Assembly: GCF_001610895.1 (NCBI RefSeq)
Contig: NZ_CP011273.1
Span: 2,914,001-2,978,000, forward strand
Origin: Planctomyces sp. SH-PL62
GTDB lineage: Bacteria; Planctomycetota; Planctomycetia; Isosphaerales; Isosphaeraceae
Direction of reading: 5' to 3'
Length of the DNA: 64,000 bases
In this document: positions 1-9,524 of the stretch, piece by piece
How the letters are laid out: each line of letters begins with the position of its first letter
Numbering within the stretch: the stretch's first letter is position 1
The notes under the pieces: model-generated
What the model saw: only the letters and a program-made list of their open reading frames with translations
The model's database searches: none
What the model was told of the DNA's origin: nothing
Made by a program: the position numbers and the translations under genes

Positions 1-60
1 CTCGAACAGCTCGCGGGCGGCGGGGTCGGCGGGTCGGGAGGAGTGGCTGTCGGCTGTCAT
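1..60 (-). CDS. N-terminal fragment of an unidentified protein, cut by the window edge
   Basis: An ATG at 58-60 on the minus strand opens a reading frame that runs off the left edge. Only 20 residues are visible (beginning MTADSHSSRPADPAAREL). They are polar, with no signal peptide or recognisable domain. The gene is divergent from the CoaB-like gene at 203, so the 140 bases between them should hold both promoters. Function cannot be assigned. Confidence 0.5.
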   Translation of the reverse strand, partial: MTADSHSSRPADPAARELFE

Positions 61-202
61 GTCGGCCTGCTCGAATGATAGGGACGCCGGGGGGCGGGAC
101 GAGCGGGCCCGAGGCCCGGCGTCGCCGTTTCGATTTCGTTTCCGGCGAGCGTAGCTCAGGCCGGACGGGGCGTGCAAGGGGCGGGAGAGGAGCCGGGTCT
201 TC

Positions 203-937
203 ATGAAGGTGGTCGTGACCGGAGGCGGGACGTCCGCGCCCATCGACGACGTGCGCGTGATCACGAACGTCTCGACGGGGAGGACGGCCGCCGCGATCAC
301 CGAGGCCTGCCTCGACCGCGGCGACGAGGTCTGGCACCTCCACGCCCCGCTCGCCGAGCTCCCGCTGCTGCGGTCGGCCCGCTGCGACCTCGACGCCGAT
401 CCGGACGCCGAACGGGAGCGGCTCGATCGGCTCCGGGACCGCTGGCGCGATCGCCGCGATCGGCTCCACCTCCGTCCCCTGGCCGCCGGCACGGTCGACG
501 AGTACGCCGCGGCGCTCCGCGCGGTGCTGACGACCGAGGCGATCGACGTCGCCTTCCTCCCCATGGCCGTCTCGGACTACGAGCCCGTTCCCCGCCTCGG
601 CAAGATCAGCTCCCAGTTCGACGACTTGGCGATCCCGCTGCGGCGGACGTCCAAGGTGATCCGGTCGGTCCGCGACTGGGCGCCGTCGGTCTTCCTGGTC
701 GGCTTCAAGCTCCTCTCCGGCGAGCCCCTCCCGGAGCTGATCCGACGCGCGCAGGACGCCTGCCTGATCAACCGGGCCGACGTGACCGTCGCCAACGACC
801 TGGAGCAAGTCCGGGCCGGCCGCCACACCCTCCACCTCGTCCGTCCCGGCCGTCCGGTCGAGACCCTGGAGCCCGGGCCCGATCTCGCCGCCCGCCTCGT
901 CGACCGGATTCGGGAGTGGGCGGGGGCGGGGGTGTAA
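203..937 (+). CDS. CoaB-like phosphopantothenate-cysteine ligase domain protein
   Basis: A 244-residue protein resembling the CoaB half of the coenzyme A biosynthesis flavoprotein (Dfp family), which joins cysteine to 4'-phosphopantothenate using CTP. Visible family signatures are the N-terminal nucleotide loop VVVTGGGTSAPIDDVR followed by NVSTGRTAA, then FLPMAVSDYEP near residue 120, a KISS segment, VGFKLLSGEP and INRADVTVANDL near residues 190-200. No CoaC decarboxylase domain is fused, unlike most bacterial CoaBC proteins, so a separate CoaC or a specialised role is possible. The chosen ATG is the first in frame with the family's N-terminal loop. The gene stands alone on the plus strand, about 200 bases before the signalling gene at 1145. 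Confidence 0.8.
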   Translation: MKVVVTGGGTSAPIDDVRVITNVSTGRTAAAITEACLDRGDEVWHLHAPLAELPLLRSARCDLDADPDAERERLDRLRDRWRDRRDRLHLRPLAAGTVDEYAAALRAVLTTEAIDVAFLPMAVSDYEPVPRLGKISSQFDDLAIPLRRTSKVIRSVRDWAPSVFLVGFKLLSGEPLPELIRRAQDACLINRADVTVANDLEQVRAGRHTLHLVRPGRPVETLEPGPDLAARLVDRIREWAGAGV

Positions 938-1144
938 CGAAGCGTCCCGACGGCCCCTATCTCGTGAGGGATCGACGCGTTGCAGCGATTTTTCGGGCGT
1001 CGCGGCGATCGCTCCGGATGCGACCTAGTGTCTCTCCAGGGAGTCTGGTCGTTTTGTGAGATCAAGAGGTCTGGCTCGGACCATCGTCCGGGAGGCGGTC
1101 GCGCCTCGGCCCCCTGATGTCGCTGATCGGGAAGGATAGGCCAT

Positions 1145-3748
1145 ATGTCGAGGCGATTCGGCTTCGAGCGCGAGCGGAACCTCAGTTCTTTCTCGGGGCC
1201 CCACCTCCGGGGCGGGGGAGGCGCGACGTTCCCGCCCGACCTGACCACCGGCCTGATCTGGGGGCGGGCGGCGGATGTGAAAGCTCCAGATGTGAAAGAG
1301 GATACGCCGTCCTGGCTGTGTCGGAGCGTCCTGTCGCGGACGATCCTCGAAAATTCCAAGGCGATCGTGTACGTGAAGGATCTGGAGGGGCGGTACGTCT
1401 TCATCAACCGCCAGTTCGAGGCGATGCTGGGGGTCAGCGCCCGGAATTTCCTGGGGAAGACGGACCACGATCTTTATGAACCGGAGACGGCGGAGGTCAT
1501 TCGGGCCAACGACTCCCGCGTCATGGAGTCTGGCGCGGCGATCGAGATCGAGGAAGTCATCCCGGTCCCGGACCCGGGGGGGCCTCGCGTCTACGTCTCG
1601 GTGAAGGAGCCGCTCTTCGACCACGACGGGCGGGCCTACGCCCTGTGCGGGATCTCGACCGACATCACCGAGCGGAAGCGGGCCGAGGAGGCGCTGCGGT
1701 TGGGGGAGGAGCGCTATCGCTCGCTCGTCGAGGCGACCGCGGCGATCGTCTGGAGCGCGCCGGAGTCGGGCGAGTTCGAGTCCGAACAGCCCGGATGGAG
1801 CGAGTTCACCGGCCAGACCTTCGAGGAGCTGCGGGGCCGGGGCTGGCTCCACGTCGTCCACCCCGACGACCGCGAGGAGACCCTGCGCGCCTGGTCGAAG
1901 GCCCTGCGGGAGCGCGACGTCTATCGGGTGGAGCATCGGATCCGCCGGCGCGACGGGGTCTACCGCGACATGTGCGTCCGCGGGGTCCCCATCCTCGCCC
2001 CCGACGGCACGCTGCGCGAGTGGATGGGGGTCCACGTCGACGTCTCCGACCGGAAGGCCGTCGAGAAGGAGCTGCGGGAGAGCCGGCAGCGCCACGCCGC
2101 CGCGATGGCCGCGTCCGGGACGGGGACCTATCGCTGGGACTTCGCGACCGGCCAGGTGGAGTGGGACGACCAGTTGCGAGCCCTCTTCGAGGCCCCGCCG
2201 GACTTCCCGAAGACGTTCGAGGACGCCATAGGGCGGATCCATCCCGACGATCGCCCCGCGCTGATGGCGGCGATCGAGGAGGGCCGGATCCTGGGGGCCG
2301 AGACGCCGATGGAGTTCCGGGCCCTGCTCCCCGACGGCGGCGTCCGCTGGCTCAGCGGCAAGGGCCGCATCTTCCTCGACGAGGAGGGCCGCCCATCGTA
2401 CTCGATCGGCGGCTGCGTCGACGTCACCAGCCTCAAGCTCGTCGAGGAGCGGATCACCCATCGCGCCAACCACGACGCCCTGACCGGCATGCCGAACCGA
2501 CACATGCTGCAAGCGACGCTGGAGTCGTTCACCGCGGCCGGACCCGCCCGCGAGCGGTTCGCACTGCTGCTGCTGGACCTCGACCGATTCAAGGAGATCA
2601 ACGACGCCTTCGGCCACGAACACGGCGACGCCGTGCTGCGAGGGCTGAAGCCGCGGCTCGACGGCGCGGTGACCGGCCCCGGCCTGGTCGCCCGGCTCGG
2701 CGGCGACGAGTTCGGGGTCCTCCTGGACGGCGCGGGCCCTGACGAGGCGGCGGCGACCGCCGAGGCCATCCTCGCCAGCCTGGAACGCCCGTTCTACGTC
2801 GACGGCCAGAGGTTCGAGGTGGACGCGAGCATCGGCGTGGCCCTCTTCCCCGACCACGGCCGCGACGTGGCCACGCTGATGCGGGTGGCCGACATCGCCA
2901 TGTACGCCGCCAAGCGCGGCCACTCGGGCTGCGCCGTCTACCACCCCGAGCAGGACCAGTGCAATCCCCGCCGGCTGAGGCTGATCGGCGAGCTGCGGCG
3001 GGCCGTCGAGGAGGACCAGCTCCTCCTCCATTACCAGCCGAAGATCGACCTGAAGACCATGGAGGACGCCGGCGCCGAGGCCCTGGTCCGCTGGCGGCAC
3101 CCCCGCGAGGGGATCCTGACCGCCGAGGCCTTCGTCCCGCTGGCCGAGGATACCGGGCTGATCCGGCCCCTGAGCCTCTGGGTCCTGGACCGGGCCCTTC
3201 GCGACGGCCGCACCCTGGCCGAATCGGGCGTCCCGCTGGCGATCGCCGTGAACATCGCCCCGGACAACCTCCAGGAACCAGGCCTGACCGCCTCGATCAT
3301 CGAGCTCCTCGATCGCCACGGCATGGTCCCCGGCCGCCTGACCATCGAGGTCACCGAGGGAGCCATGATGCGGAACCCGGCGCGGGCGAAGGCCGTGCTC
3401 CGGGAGCTTCACGAGCTGGGGGTGCGGATCGCCATCGACGACTTCGGCACCGGCTACTCCTCGCTGGGCTACCTGAAAGAACTCCCGGTCGACGAGGTCA
3501 AGGTCGACCGTTCGTTCGTGGTGGACATGGCCGTCAGCCGGCGAGACGCCTGCATCGTCCGCTCGGTGATCGACCTGGGCCACAACCTGGGCCTCCGGGT
3601 CGTCGCCGAGGGGGTCGAGAACGAGGCCACCCTGGACCTCCTCCGCGACTGGGGGTGCGACCTGGTGCAGGGGTTCCACCTGGGCCGTCCGCTCCCGGTG
3701 GCGGACCTGATGATGAGGCGTCGGTGCGCCGGCGTCCTCGCCTCGTGA
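1145..3748 (+). CDS. PAS-PAS-PAS-GGDEF-EAL cyclic-di-GMP signalling protein
   Basis: An 867-residue cytoplasmic protein with no membrane segment. Three PAS modules occupy roughly residues 65-180, 190-310 and 315-435 (for example IVYVKDLEGRYVFINRQFEA in the first), each followed by a PAC-like stretch. A GGDEF domain follows at about 440-600 with an intact GGDEF motif near 519-523 and the upstream DLDRFKEIND. The EAL domain (about 610-860) has EALVRW near 645, AIDDFGTGYSSLGYL, DEVKVDRSFV and VVAEGVENEA. Both catalytic motifs look intact, so it may make or break cyclic di-GMP in response to an internal signal; which activity dominates cannot be read from sequence. The first 60 residues are low-complexity, so the true start could lie downstream. 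It converges on the dehydrogenase gene with a 25-base gap. Confidence 0.93.
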   Translation: MSRRFGFERERNLSSFSGPHLRGGGGATFPPDLTTGLIWGRAADVKAPDVKEDTPSWLCRSVLSRTILENSKAIVYVKDLEGRYVFINRQFEAMLGVSARNFLGKTDHDLYEPETAEVIRANDSRVMESGAAIEIEEVIPVPDPGGPRVYVSVKEPLFDHDGRAYALCGISTDITERKRAEEALRLGEERYRSLVEATAAIVWSAPESGEFESEQPGWSEFTGQTFEELRGRGWLHVVHPDDREETLRAWSKALRERDVYRVEHRIRRRDGVYRDMCVRGVPILAPDGTLREWMGVHVDVSDRKAVEKELRESRQRHAAAMAASGTGTYRWDFATGQVEWDDQLRALFEAPPDFPKTFEDAIGRIHPDDRPALMAAIEEGRILGAETPMEFRALLPDGGVRWLSGKGRIFLDEEGRPSYSIGGCVDVTSLKLVEERITHRANHDALTGMPNRHMLQATLESFTAAGPARERFALLLLDLDRFKEINDAFGHEHGDAVLRGLKPRLDGAVTGPGLVARLGGDEFGVLLDGAGPDEAAATAEAILASLERPFYVDGQRFEVDASIGVALFPDHGRDVATLMRVADIAMYAAKRGHSGCAVYHPEQDQCNPRRLRLIGELRRAVEEDQLLLHYQPKIDLKTMEDAGAEALVRWRHPREGILTAEAFVPLAEDTGLIRPLSLWVLDRALRDGRTLAESGVPLAIAVNIAPDNLQEPGLTASIIELLDRHGMVPGRLTIEVTEGAMMRNPARAKAVLRELHELGVRIAIDDFGTGYSSLGYLKELPVDEVKVDRSFVVDMAVSRRDACIVRSVIDLGHNLGLRVVAEGVENEATLDLLRDWGCDLVQGFHLGRPLPVADLMMRRRCAGVLAS

Positions 3749-3773
3749 GCCAGGCCGGGCGGCCCGGACAGGG

Positions 3774-4835
3774 TCAGCCGGCCGGTTCGGCCGATTGCGG
3801 CCGGGACTTCTCCGCGACGCGCCGGGCGACCGCCTCGGCGACGGCCTCGGTGAACGACGAGGTCGATTCCGTCCCCCCCAGGTCGGGCGTGCGCACCCCC
3901 TCGCGGAGGAGGTCGAGCGTGGCGTTCTTCACCGCCTGGCCCAGGCTGATTTCGCCGAGCTGGTAGAGCAGCATCGAGAAGGCCAGGAAGATGGCCGTGG
4001 GGTTGGCCAGCTGCTTGCCGGCGATGTCCGGCGCGGTGCCGTGGGCGGCGTCGAACAGGGCCGTGCGGACGACGGCCGAGGCGTCGAACGCCAGGTTCGC
4101 GCTCGCGCCGATGCCCAGCGAGCCGGCCAGGCCGCACGCCATGTCCGAGAGGAAGTCGCCGTACTCGTTGAGGACCAGGACGATCTGGAACTTCTGCGGC
4201 GCCATGATGACCTTGCCGAGCAGGGCGTCGAACAGTTCGACCGAGTGCGGCACCTCGGGGAACTGGCCGGCCACCTCGTCGGCGACCTTCTCGAAGAGGC
4301 CGTCGGTCGCCTTCTGGATCGTGTACTTGGACGAGCTGGTGACCGACTTGCTCGTCTTCCGCGCCAGGTTGAACGCGTAGCGGGCCGCCTCGCGGACGGG
4401 CCGCCGCTCGACGATCCGCAGGCTCACCGCGCCGTCCTCGCCGATCATCCGGCCGGGGTCGTCGTAGGTGCCGCCGGTGGCGATCCGGACGATGTCGAGG
4501 TCGAGCTCGCGGCGGAAGTTGGTCGGCACGCCGGGGATCGTGTAGACGGGCCGGTGGATGACCGAGAGGTCCAGCCGGCGGCGGAGCACCGCGTTGGGGC
4601 TCTCCTCGGTGGTGGCCGTCGGGTGCTTCAGGGCGACCTTGGTGTCGAGGATCTTCTCGACCGCCTCGTCGTAGATCGCCTTGCCGCGGGCGCGACGGTT
4701 CTCGACCCGAAGGTCGACCGGCACGAACTCCAGGTGCACCGGGAGCGCCCCGGCCAGGCGGTGGACCGCCTCCGAGAGTTCGGCCCCGATGCCGTCGCCG
4801 AGCAGTTCCGTGACGCGATAAGACGGGCGGTTCAT
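3774..4835 (-). CDS. isocitrate/isopropylmalate dehydrogenase family protein
   Basis: A 353-residue beta-decarboxylating dehydrogenase, most like NAD- or NADP-dependent isocitrate dehydrogenase. Signatures are the N-terminal LLGDGIGAEL, the substrate-loop arginines in NAVLRRRLDLSVIHRPV, the metal-binding aspartates in NEYGDFLSDMACGLAGSLG, and the cofactor loop DAAHGTAPDIAGKQLANPTA. The ATG at 4835 is preferred over a longer frame (to 4895) because it is preceded by a GAGGAAG ribosome site and begins directly before the Rossmann strand. A TTCGCC-N17-TATAAT promoter lies about 60 bases upstream at 4896-4924. Length is usual for the short homodimeric class. Isopropylmalate or homoisocitrate specificity cannot be excluded. 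Confidence 0.87.
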   Translation of the reverse strand: MNRPSYRVTELLGDGIGAELSEAVHRLAGALPVHLEFVPVDLRVENRRARGKAIYDEAVEKILDTKVALKHPTATTEESPNAVLRRRLDLSVIHRPVYTIPGVPTNFRRELDLDIVRIATGGTYDDPGRMIGEDGAVSLRIVERRPVREAARYAFNLARKTSKSVTSSSKYTIQKATDGLFEKVADEVAGQFPEVPHSVELFDALLGKVIMAPQKFQIVLVLNEYGDFLSDMACGLAGSLGIGASANLAFDASAVVRTALFDAAHGTAPDIAGKQLANPTAIFLAFSMLLYQLGEISLGQAVKNATLDLLREGVRTPDLGGTESTSSFTEAVAEAVARRVAEKSRPQSAEPAG

Positions 4836-4895
4836 CGACTTCCTCTCTTGCCGCGGCGTTTCCGACGGGTCGTCCCGACTGGGAAACCTCCGCAA

Positions 4896-4924
4896 ATTAT
4901 AAACCGCGAGCCCCGCCCGGCGAA
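4896..4924 (-). promoter_or_regulatory. predicted promoter of the isocitrate dehydrogenase-family gene
   Basis: On the minus strand TTCGCC and TATAAT are separated by 17 bases, with the -10 element about 60 bases before the dehydrogenase ATG at 4835. The spot is an AT-rich island in GC-rich sequence. Confidence 0.45.
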
Positions 4925-5005
4925 GGCGCGACCGACGTTTCCCTCCCCCACCACGCGGCCGAACCTTATTCTAGGCCACGTGGGAAGGGGGGGGCGTCCC
5001 GGCGC

Positions 5006-6897
5006 TCAGCGGGGCAGTTCCAGGACTTCCAGCCGCGAGGGGGCGGCGGGTTCGTGGAAGACGCGCTGGACGGCTTTCTGGAAGTCTTCGGGCTTGGCGG
5101 TGTAGACGTCCACGAGCTGCTGGGGGTTGCGGTCGACCAGGGGGAACCAGGTGCTCTGCACCTGGATCATCAGGCGGTGGCCGGAGCGGAAGGTGTGGGC
5201 CACGTCCTGCATCGTGAAGTTCACGGCGGTCGGCTGGTTGGGGGCGAACGGCTCGGGGGAGTCGAGGCCGTTGCGGTAGCGTCCCCGCATGACGTCGCCG
5301 CGGACCAGGCCCTGGAAGCTCGCCAGGGGGACGCCGTCGGTCGTCTTGCCGGCGTGGTCGTCCGGGAAGACGTCGATCAGCTTGACGATCCAGTCGGAAT
5401 CGGTCCCCGAGGTCGAGACGTGGAGCTTGACCTGGATCGGCCCCACGAGGGTCAGGTCTTCGGTCAGGGGTTCGGTCTGGTAGGCCAGCACGTCGGGCCG
5501 TCGCGAGGCGAACCGCTGGTCCTGGATCATGTAGTCGCCGGTCATCCGGTTGGAGACGGCCTCGATGAACGGGACGGGCTTGGCGGGGTCGCTGACGAAC
5601 TCGTCGAACGCGGGCGCCGCCGAGCCTTCGGGGGGCGTGAACGCGACCCGGCCGCCGGCGGCCAGGTGGAGCGTCTTGGGCTTGGCGGCCCGGGGGGCCA
5701 GGCGTCGAACGTCCGCCACTGGTTCGTGCCGGTCTCGAAGACCCGGGCCTCGGGGCCCGCCTCGCCCCCTTCGCCCTTCAGGTGGGCCTGGAAGAAGGGG
5801 AACTCGATCCGTTCGCGGTAGTACTCGGCCGTCTTCGAGTCGAACGCGATCGGCCCCAGCGAGGCGCCGTCGCCGCCGGCCCAGCCGCCGTGGAGCCAGG
5901 GGCCCATTACCAGGACGTTCGTCGTCCTGGGGCTGGACGCCTCCACGGCGCGATAGGTCTCCAGGGGGCCGAAGAGGTTCTCGGCGTCGTACCAGCCGCC
6001 GACGTTCAGGACGGCCGGCTTGACGTTCTTGAGGTGGGGGCGGATGTCGCGCGCCTTCCAGAAGTCGTCGTAGTCGGCGTGCTTCATCATCTCGTCCCAG
6101 AACGGGAGTTCGCCCTTGAAGTAGCGGGCGTCGGCGTTGGCGAGCGGCCCCAGGTCGAGGAAGAAGGCGTAGCCGTCGGCCTTGTCGTTGTACATCGTGC
6201 GGTCGTAGACGTTCCGCTTGACCGGGGTCGGCCGGGGGTGGGCGAAGCTCGACATGAAGTTGAACGCGTGGGCCAGGAAGAAGGCCCCGTTGTGGTGCCA
6301 GTCGTCGCCGGCGAACCAGTCGGCGATCGGCGCCTGGGGCGACGACGCCTTGAGCGCCGGGTGGGCGTCGATCATCCCCATCGACGTGTAGAAGCCGGGG
6401 TACGAGATCCCCCACTGGCCCACCTTGCCGTTGTTGCCGCCGACGTTCTTCAGCAGCCACTCGATCGTGTCGTACGTGTCCGTGCTCTCGTCGATCTCCA
6501 CGGCGTCGGTCTTGATCGGCCGGTGCGGACGCATATTGACGTACTCGCCCTCCGACATGTACCGCCCTCGCACGTCCTGATACGCGAAGATGTAGCCGTC
6601 GCGGCTGAACAGCGGGGAGGGGCCCAGCTCGGAGCGGTAGGCGTCGGCGCCGTAGGGGGCCACGCCGTACGGCGTCCGGTTGAGCAGGATCGGGTAGACC
6701 TTCGTCCGGTCCTTGGGGACGTAGACCGCCGTGAACAGGCGGACGCCGTCGCGCATCGGGATCAGGAACTCGTACTTGGTGTAGCTCGACCTGATGGAAT
6801 CCGGCTCCTCGCCGACCGCCGTCGTCGCGGGGAGCAGGAGGAGGAGCGCCGCGGCGCAGGCGGCGGCCAGGGCTCGATTCGAACGGACCGACTTCAT
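5006..6897 (-). pseudogene. CocE/NonD family X-Pro dipeptidyl-peptidase-type hydrolase, frameshifted
   Basis: Two overlapping frames together encode a roughly 630-residue secreted alpha/beta hydrolase. The N-terminal frame begins with a signal peptide (MKSVRSNRALAAACAAALLLLLP is compressed by Ala/Leu) and contains the nucleophile elbow GQWGISYPGFYTS, GGWYDAENL and VMGPWLHGGW. The C-terminal frame has the jelly-roll domain of the X-Pro dipeptidyl-peptidase C-terminal family, ending LEVLELPR. The break is at a run of six G at 5692-5697: a seventh base would restore FDAWPPRAAKPKTL. It is either a decayed gene or, more likely, a consensus error. The family hydrolyses esters or acyl-peptide bonds; the substrate is unknown. 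It lies 121 bases downstream of the last BMC gene and could be co-transcribed, but nothing links it to the compartment. Confidence 0.85.
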
Positions 6898-7018
6898 GCG
6901 ATTCTCCCCGCCCGAGGGCGGCTCCGTTTCGATGGACGGCGGGCCGGCCCCGTCCGAGGAGAGGGGGGGCCGAGCCGCGTGACCAAGGAAACAGGGTACG
7001 GGAATCGCCCGCCCGATG

Positions 7019-8332
7019 TCAGCGCCCCAGTCCCAGCCGGGACCGGTGGTAGGCCAGCCGGTCGGCCGGGTTCATCCGCCCGAAGTCGGGCGAGCCGAGG
7101 GTCGCCGGCGCGCCGTTCTCGTACGCGCGGGTGGATCGCGACTCCGTCACCAGCGGCCGAGGCGCGGCGTGGGCGCCGTTCCCGTTCGACCCGTGGGCGC
7201 CGTTCCCGTTCGCCGAGGGCTGCGCCGCGAAGAGGCTGGGCGCCGGGCTCGCCGCCGGGGCCGGGGCCGCGGGCTTCGAGGAGGGGGGGACGGTCACGGA
7301 CTTGCCGCCGGCGTAGCTCATCGACTGCTCGGTGATCTGGAGGTCGTCCTCCAGCGAGCGGTGGGGGGCGACGCCCAGCTTGCCCAGCACCGCGTGGTAG
7401 GCCTTCACCGCGTCGACCGGGTGGATGACGCCGTCGACGATCAGGCGGAGGAACTGCACGAACGCGAGCTGGTTCTCCGCGTTGTTGATCTTGCGGCCGA
7501 AGAGGGCGACCTTGGCCCCGTGCTTCTGGGCGTCGTGCAGGAGCTGGAAGGCGTCGCGGGTGGTGCCCGACGAGCCGCCGAGGATGCCGACGACCAGATG
7601 GGGGTCGAACCGGACCAGCTCCTCCATCGCCTTGGGGCCGTGGTAGACGATCTTGAGGAAGACGGGGCGCCCGGCCGGGGCGACGCCCGCCAGCATCCTC
7701 GTGATCATGTCGTTGAGGTAGAAGGGGAGGATCTCGGGCGACAGGCCGGTCTCGACGTTGGGGTCGAAGACCTCCAGGAAGTAGCGGAAGCCCTTGCGCT
7801 CGGCCTCCTCGCGGAAGGCGTGGAAGCGTTCGAGGGTCTCCAGGTCGAGCCGGAGGTCGTTGTTGAAGGTGACGCTGTAGAGCCCCAGGTCGGCGCCCCG
7901 CGTCCGTTCCTCGGGCTTGCAGTCGAGATGGCCGCACATCGCGTGGTCGAGGCTCGCGGTGCGGAACGGGCGGGCCGGCTGGGCGGCGTACGAGGACTCG
8001 CGGGCCAGGTGGATGTCGGTGGTGTCGTTGGCGCGGATGGCGGGCGTGACGGCCGAGTCGTCGAACAGGCGTTCGCCGAAGGTCAGGGCGTAGTTCGAGC
8101 TGGCCGACATGAGCATGATGTCGACGAGCCCCTGGCGGGTGATCAGCCGCATCTGCTCGCGGTACTGTTCGAGCGTCTTGAACCGGACCTCGCCGGCGTG
8201 CAGCTCGGGCGACTGGCCGGGCGCGCCGAGGCCCAGGGCCATGTCGGCGTCCTTGGCGTCGGCCAGGATGAACTCCCGGCAGTTCGGGTTCGCGTGGATC
8301 GCGGCGAGCTTGCGGTCGAGCGACTTCAACAT
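7019..8332 (-). CDS. BMC-associated TIM-barrel aldolase-like protein
   Basis: A 437-residue protein whose first 330 residues alternate helix and strand like a class I aldolase-type (beta/alpha)8 barrel, with strands such as VDIMLMSAS, LGLYSVTFN, FLEVF, VFLKIVYHG, HLVVGILGG and VALFGRKI. I cannot name the reaction. After residue 340 comes a disordered linker rich in Ala, Pro, Asn and Gly, then a short conserved-looking C-terminal helix (MNPADRLAYHRSRLGL) that could target the protein to the shell. The ATG at 8332 is chosen over one at 8371 because GAGGGGG lies just upstream and it follows, by one base, a stop in the reconstructed frame of the preceding dehydrogenase. It is the last gene of the BMC run and presumably acts on a sugar phosphate or aldehyde intermediate. 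Confidence 0.72.
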   Translation of the reverse strand: MLKSLDRKLAAIHANPNCREFILADAKDADMALGLGAPGQSPELHAGEVRFKTLEQYREQMRLITRQGLVDIMLMSASSNYALTFGERLFDDSAVTPAIRANDTTDIHLARESSYAAQPARPFRTASLDHAMCGHLDCKPEERTRGADLGLYSVTFNNDLRLDLETLERFHAFREEAERKGFRYFLEVFDPNVETGLSPEILPFYLNDMITRMLAGVAPAGRPVFLKIVYHGPKAMEELVRFDPHLVVGILGGSSGTTRDAFQLLHDAQKHGAKVALFGRKINNAENQLAFVQFLRLIVDGVIHPVDAVKAYHAVLGKLGVAPHRSLEDDLQITEQSMSYAGGKSVTVPPSSKPAAPAPAASPAPSLFAAQPSANGNGAHGSNGNGAHAAPRPLVTESRSTRAYENGAPATLGSPDFGRMNPADRLAYHRSRLGLGR

Positions 8333-8395
8333 CTCAGCGGCCCCCTCGGCCGTAGCCATTGCCGTTTCCATTGCCGTTGCCGAGACCCGAGACGG

Positions 8396-9448
8396 TCACG
8401 CGCGACGCCGCGCCGACGATCGGCCCGCCCCCCCGCCGCCCATCGTCACGCGGACGGGCCGCGGACCGGATTCGGCGGGCTTGCTCGACGCCGCCGGGAC
8501 CTTGCCGGCGGCCTTCGGATTCCCCTTCAAAACCTGATCGATGGTCTCGCGGAGGACCTGCGCCGAACGCTGGAGCGCCGACGTTTCCTTCGTCCAGAGC
8601 TCGATCTCGCGCTGGGCGACGACCCCCGCCCGGCCGACGGCCGTGGGGATCGACAGGCAGACGTCGCGGATGCCGTACGGGCCGTTCACCAGCGACGACA
8701 CCGGCAGGATCCGCCGCGAGTCCAGCGCGACCGCGTGGACGACCTCGCGGATCGAGAGGCCGACGGCGAACCCCGCGCCCCCCTTCAGCTTGATGACCTC
8801 GGCCCCGCTCCCCTTGGCGCGGGCGAAGAGCGACTCCCCCAGCGCCGGCGACCAGCCCGGGAACTTCTCCAGCGGCAGCCCGGCGGCCTGCGCGGCCGAC
8901 CAGATCGGCACCATGCTGTCGCCGTGCTCGCCCAGGATCGTCGCCGTGACCTGCGTCGGCGGCAGCTTGAGCGCCTCGGCGATCAGGCTGCGGAACCGGG
9001 CGGTGTCGAGCTGCGTCCCCAGGCCGATCACCTGCGAGGCGGGGAGCCCCAGCCGGTTGGTCGCCAGGTAGGTGAGCACGTCGACCGGGTTCGAGACGAC
9101 CAGGACGATCGCCTCGCGCTTGAGCCCGGCGGCCTTCACCTGATCCAAAATTGTCAGGAACAGCTCGACGTTGCGGTTGATGAGATCGAGCCGGCTCTCG
9201 TCGGGCTTGCGACGGAGGCCGGCGGTGATCATGACGAGGTCGCTCTCGGGGATCGCCTCGTAGCCCGTCGCGCGGATCACCTGATCGGCCGTCAGCGACG
9301 CGCCGTGGAGCAGGTCGAGCGCCTGCCCCTTGCAGGGGTCGGCGTTGACGTCGATCAGGTCGATCCCGCCCACGACCCCGCCGCATTGCAAGGCGAAGGC
9401 CGCGCACGAGCCGACCAGTCCGCCGCCGCCGATGATGCTGACTTTCAT
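8396..9448 (-). CDS. BMC-associated lactate/malate dehydrogenase, C-terminal tail probably frameshifted
   Basis: A 350-residue NAD-dependent 2-hydroxyacid dehydrogenase. Seen are the Rossmann loop IIGGGGLVGS, the substrate loop ITAGLRRKPDESR, VSNPVDVLTYL, GLGTQLDTARFR and the catalytic histidine in ILGEHGDSMVPIW. In PVM compartments this enzyme is thought to recycle NAD(H) made by the aldehyde dehydrogenase. The catalytic domain is intact, but the tail as read ends in RSSARRRA. Adding one G to the run at 8428-8434 instead gives a Gly-Asn-rich tail (GLGNGNGNGNGYGRGGR) stopping at 8334, which abuts the next gene's ATG at 8332. That tight junction argues that the extended frame is the real one and that a base is missing from this assembly. 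Lactate versus malate preference is not decidable here. Confidence 0.88.
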   Translation of the reverse strand: MKVSIIGGGGLVGSCAAFALQCGGVVGGIDLIDVNADPCKGQALDLLHGASLTADQVIRATGYEAIPESDLVMITAGLRRKPDESRLDLINRNVELFLTILDQVKAAGLKREAIVLVVSNPVDVLTYLATNRLGLPASQVIGLGTQLDTARFRSLIAEALKLPPTQVTATILGEHGDSMVPIWSAAQAAGLPLEKFPGWSPALGESLFARAKGSGAEVIKLKGGAGFAVGLSIREVVHAVALDSRRILPVSSLVNGPYGIRDVCLSIPTAVGRAGVVAQREIELWTKETSALQRSAQVLRETIDQVLKGNPKAAGKVPAASSKPAESGPRPVRVTMGGGGAGRSSARRRA

Positions 9449-9524
9449 GACCGGGTCGTCCTTGGGACTTTCGATCCGCTCGAATGGACGGGACTCGACT
9501 TCTCGACTCGCGGCGCGGGATCGG

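Noticed and set aside
1025-3679. An 884-codon minus-strand frame opposite the GGDEF/EAL gene
   Set aside because: It is the antisense of a gene with clear PAS, GGDEF and EAL motifs; the antisense product has no recognisable domain.
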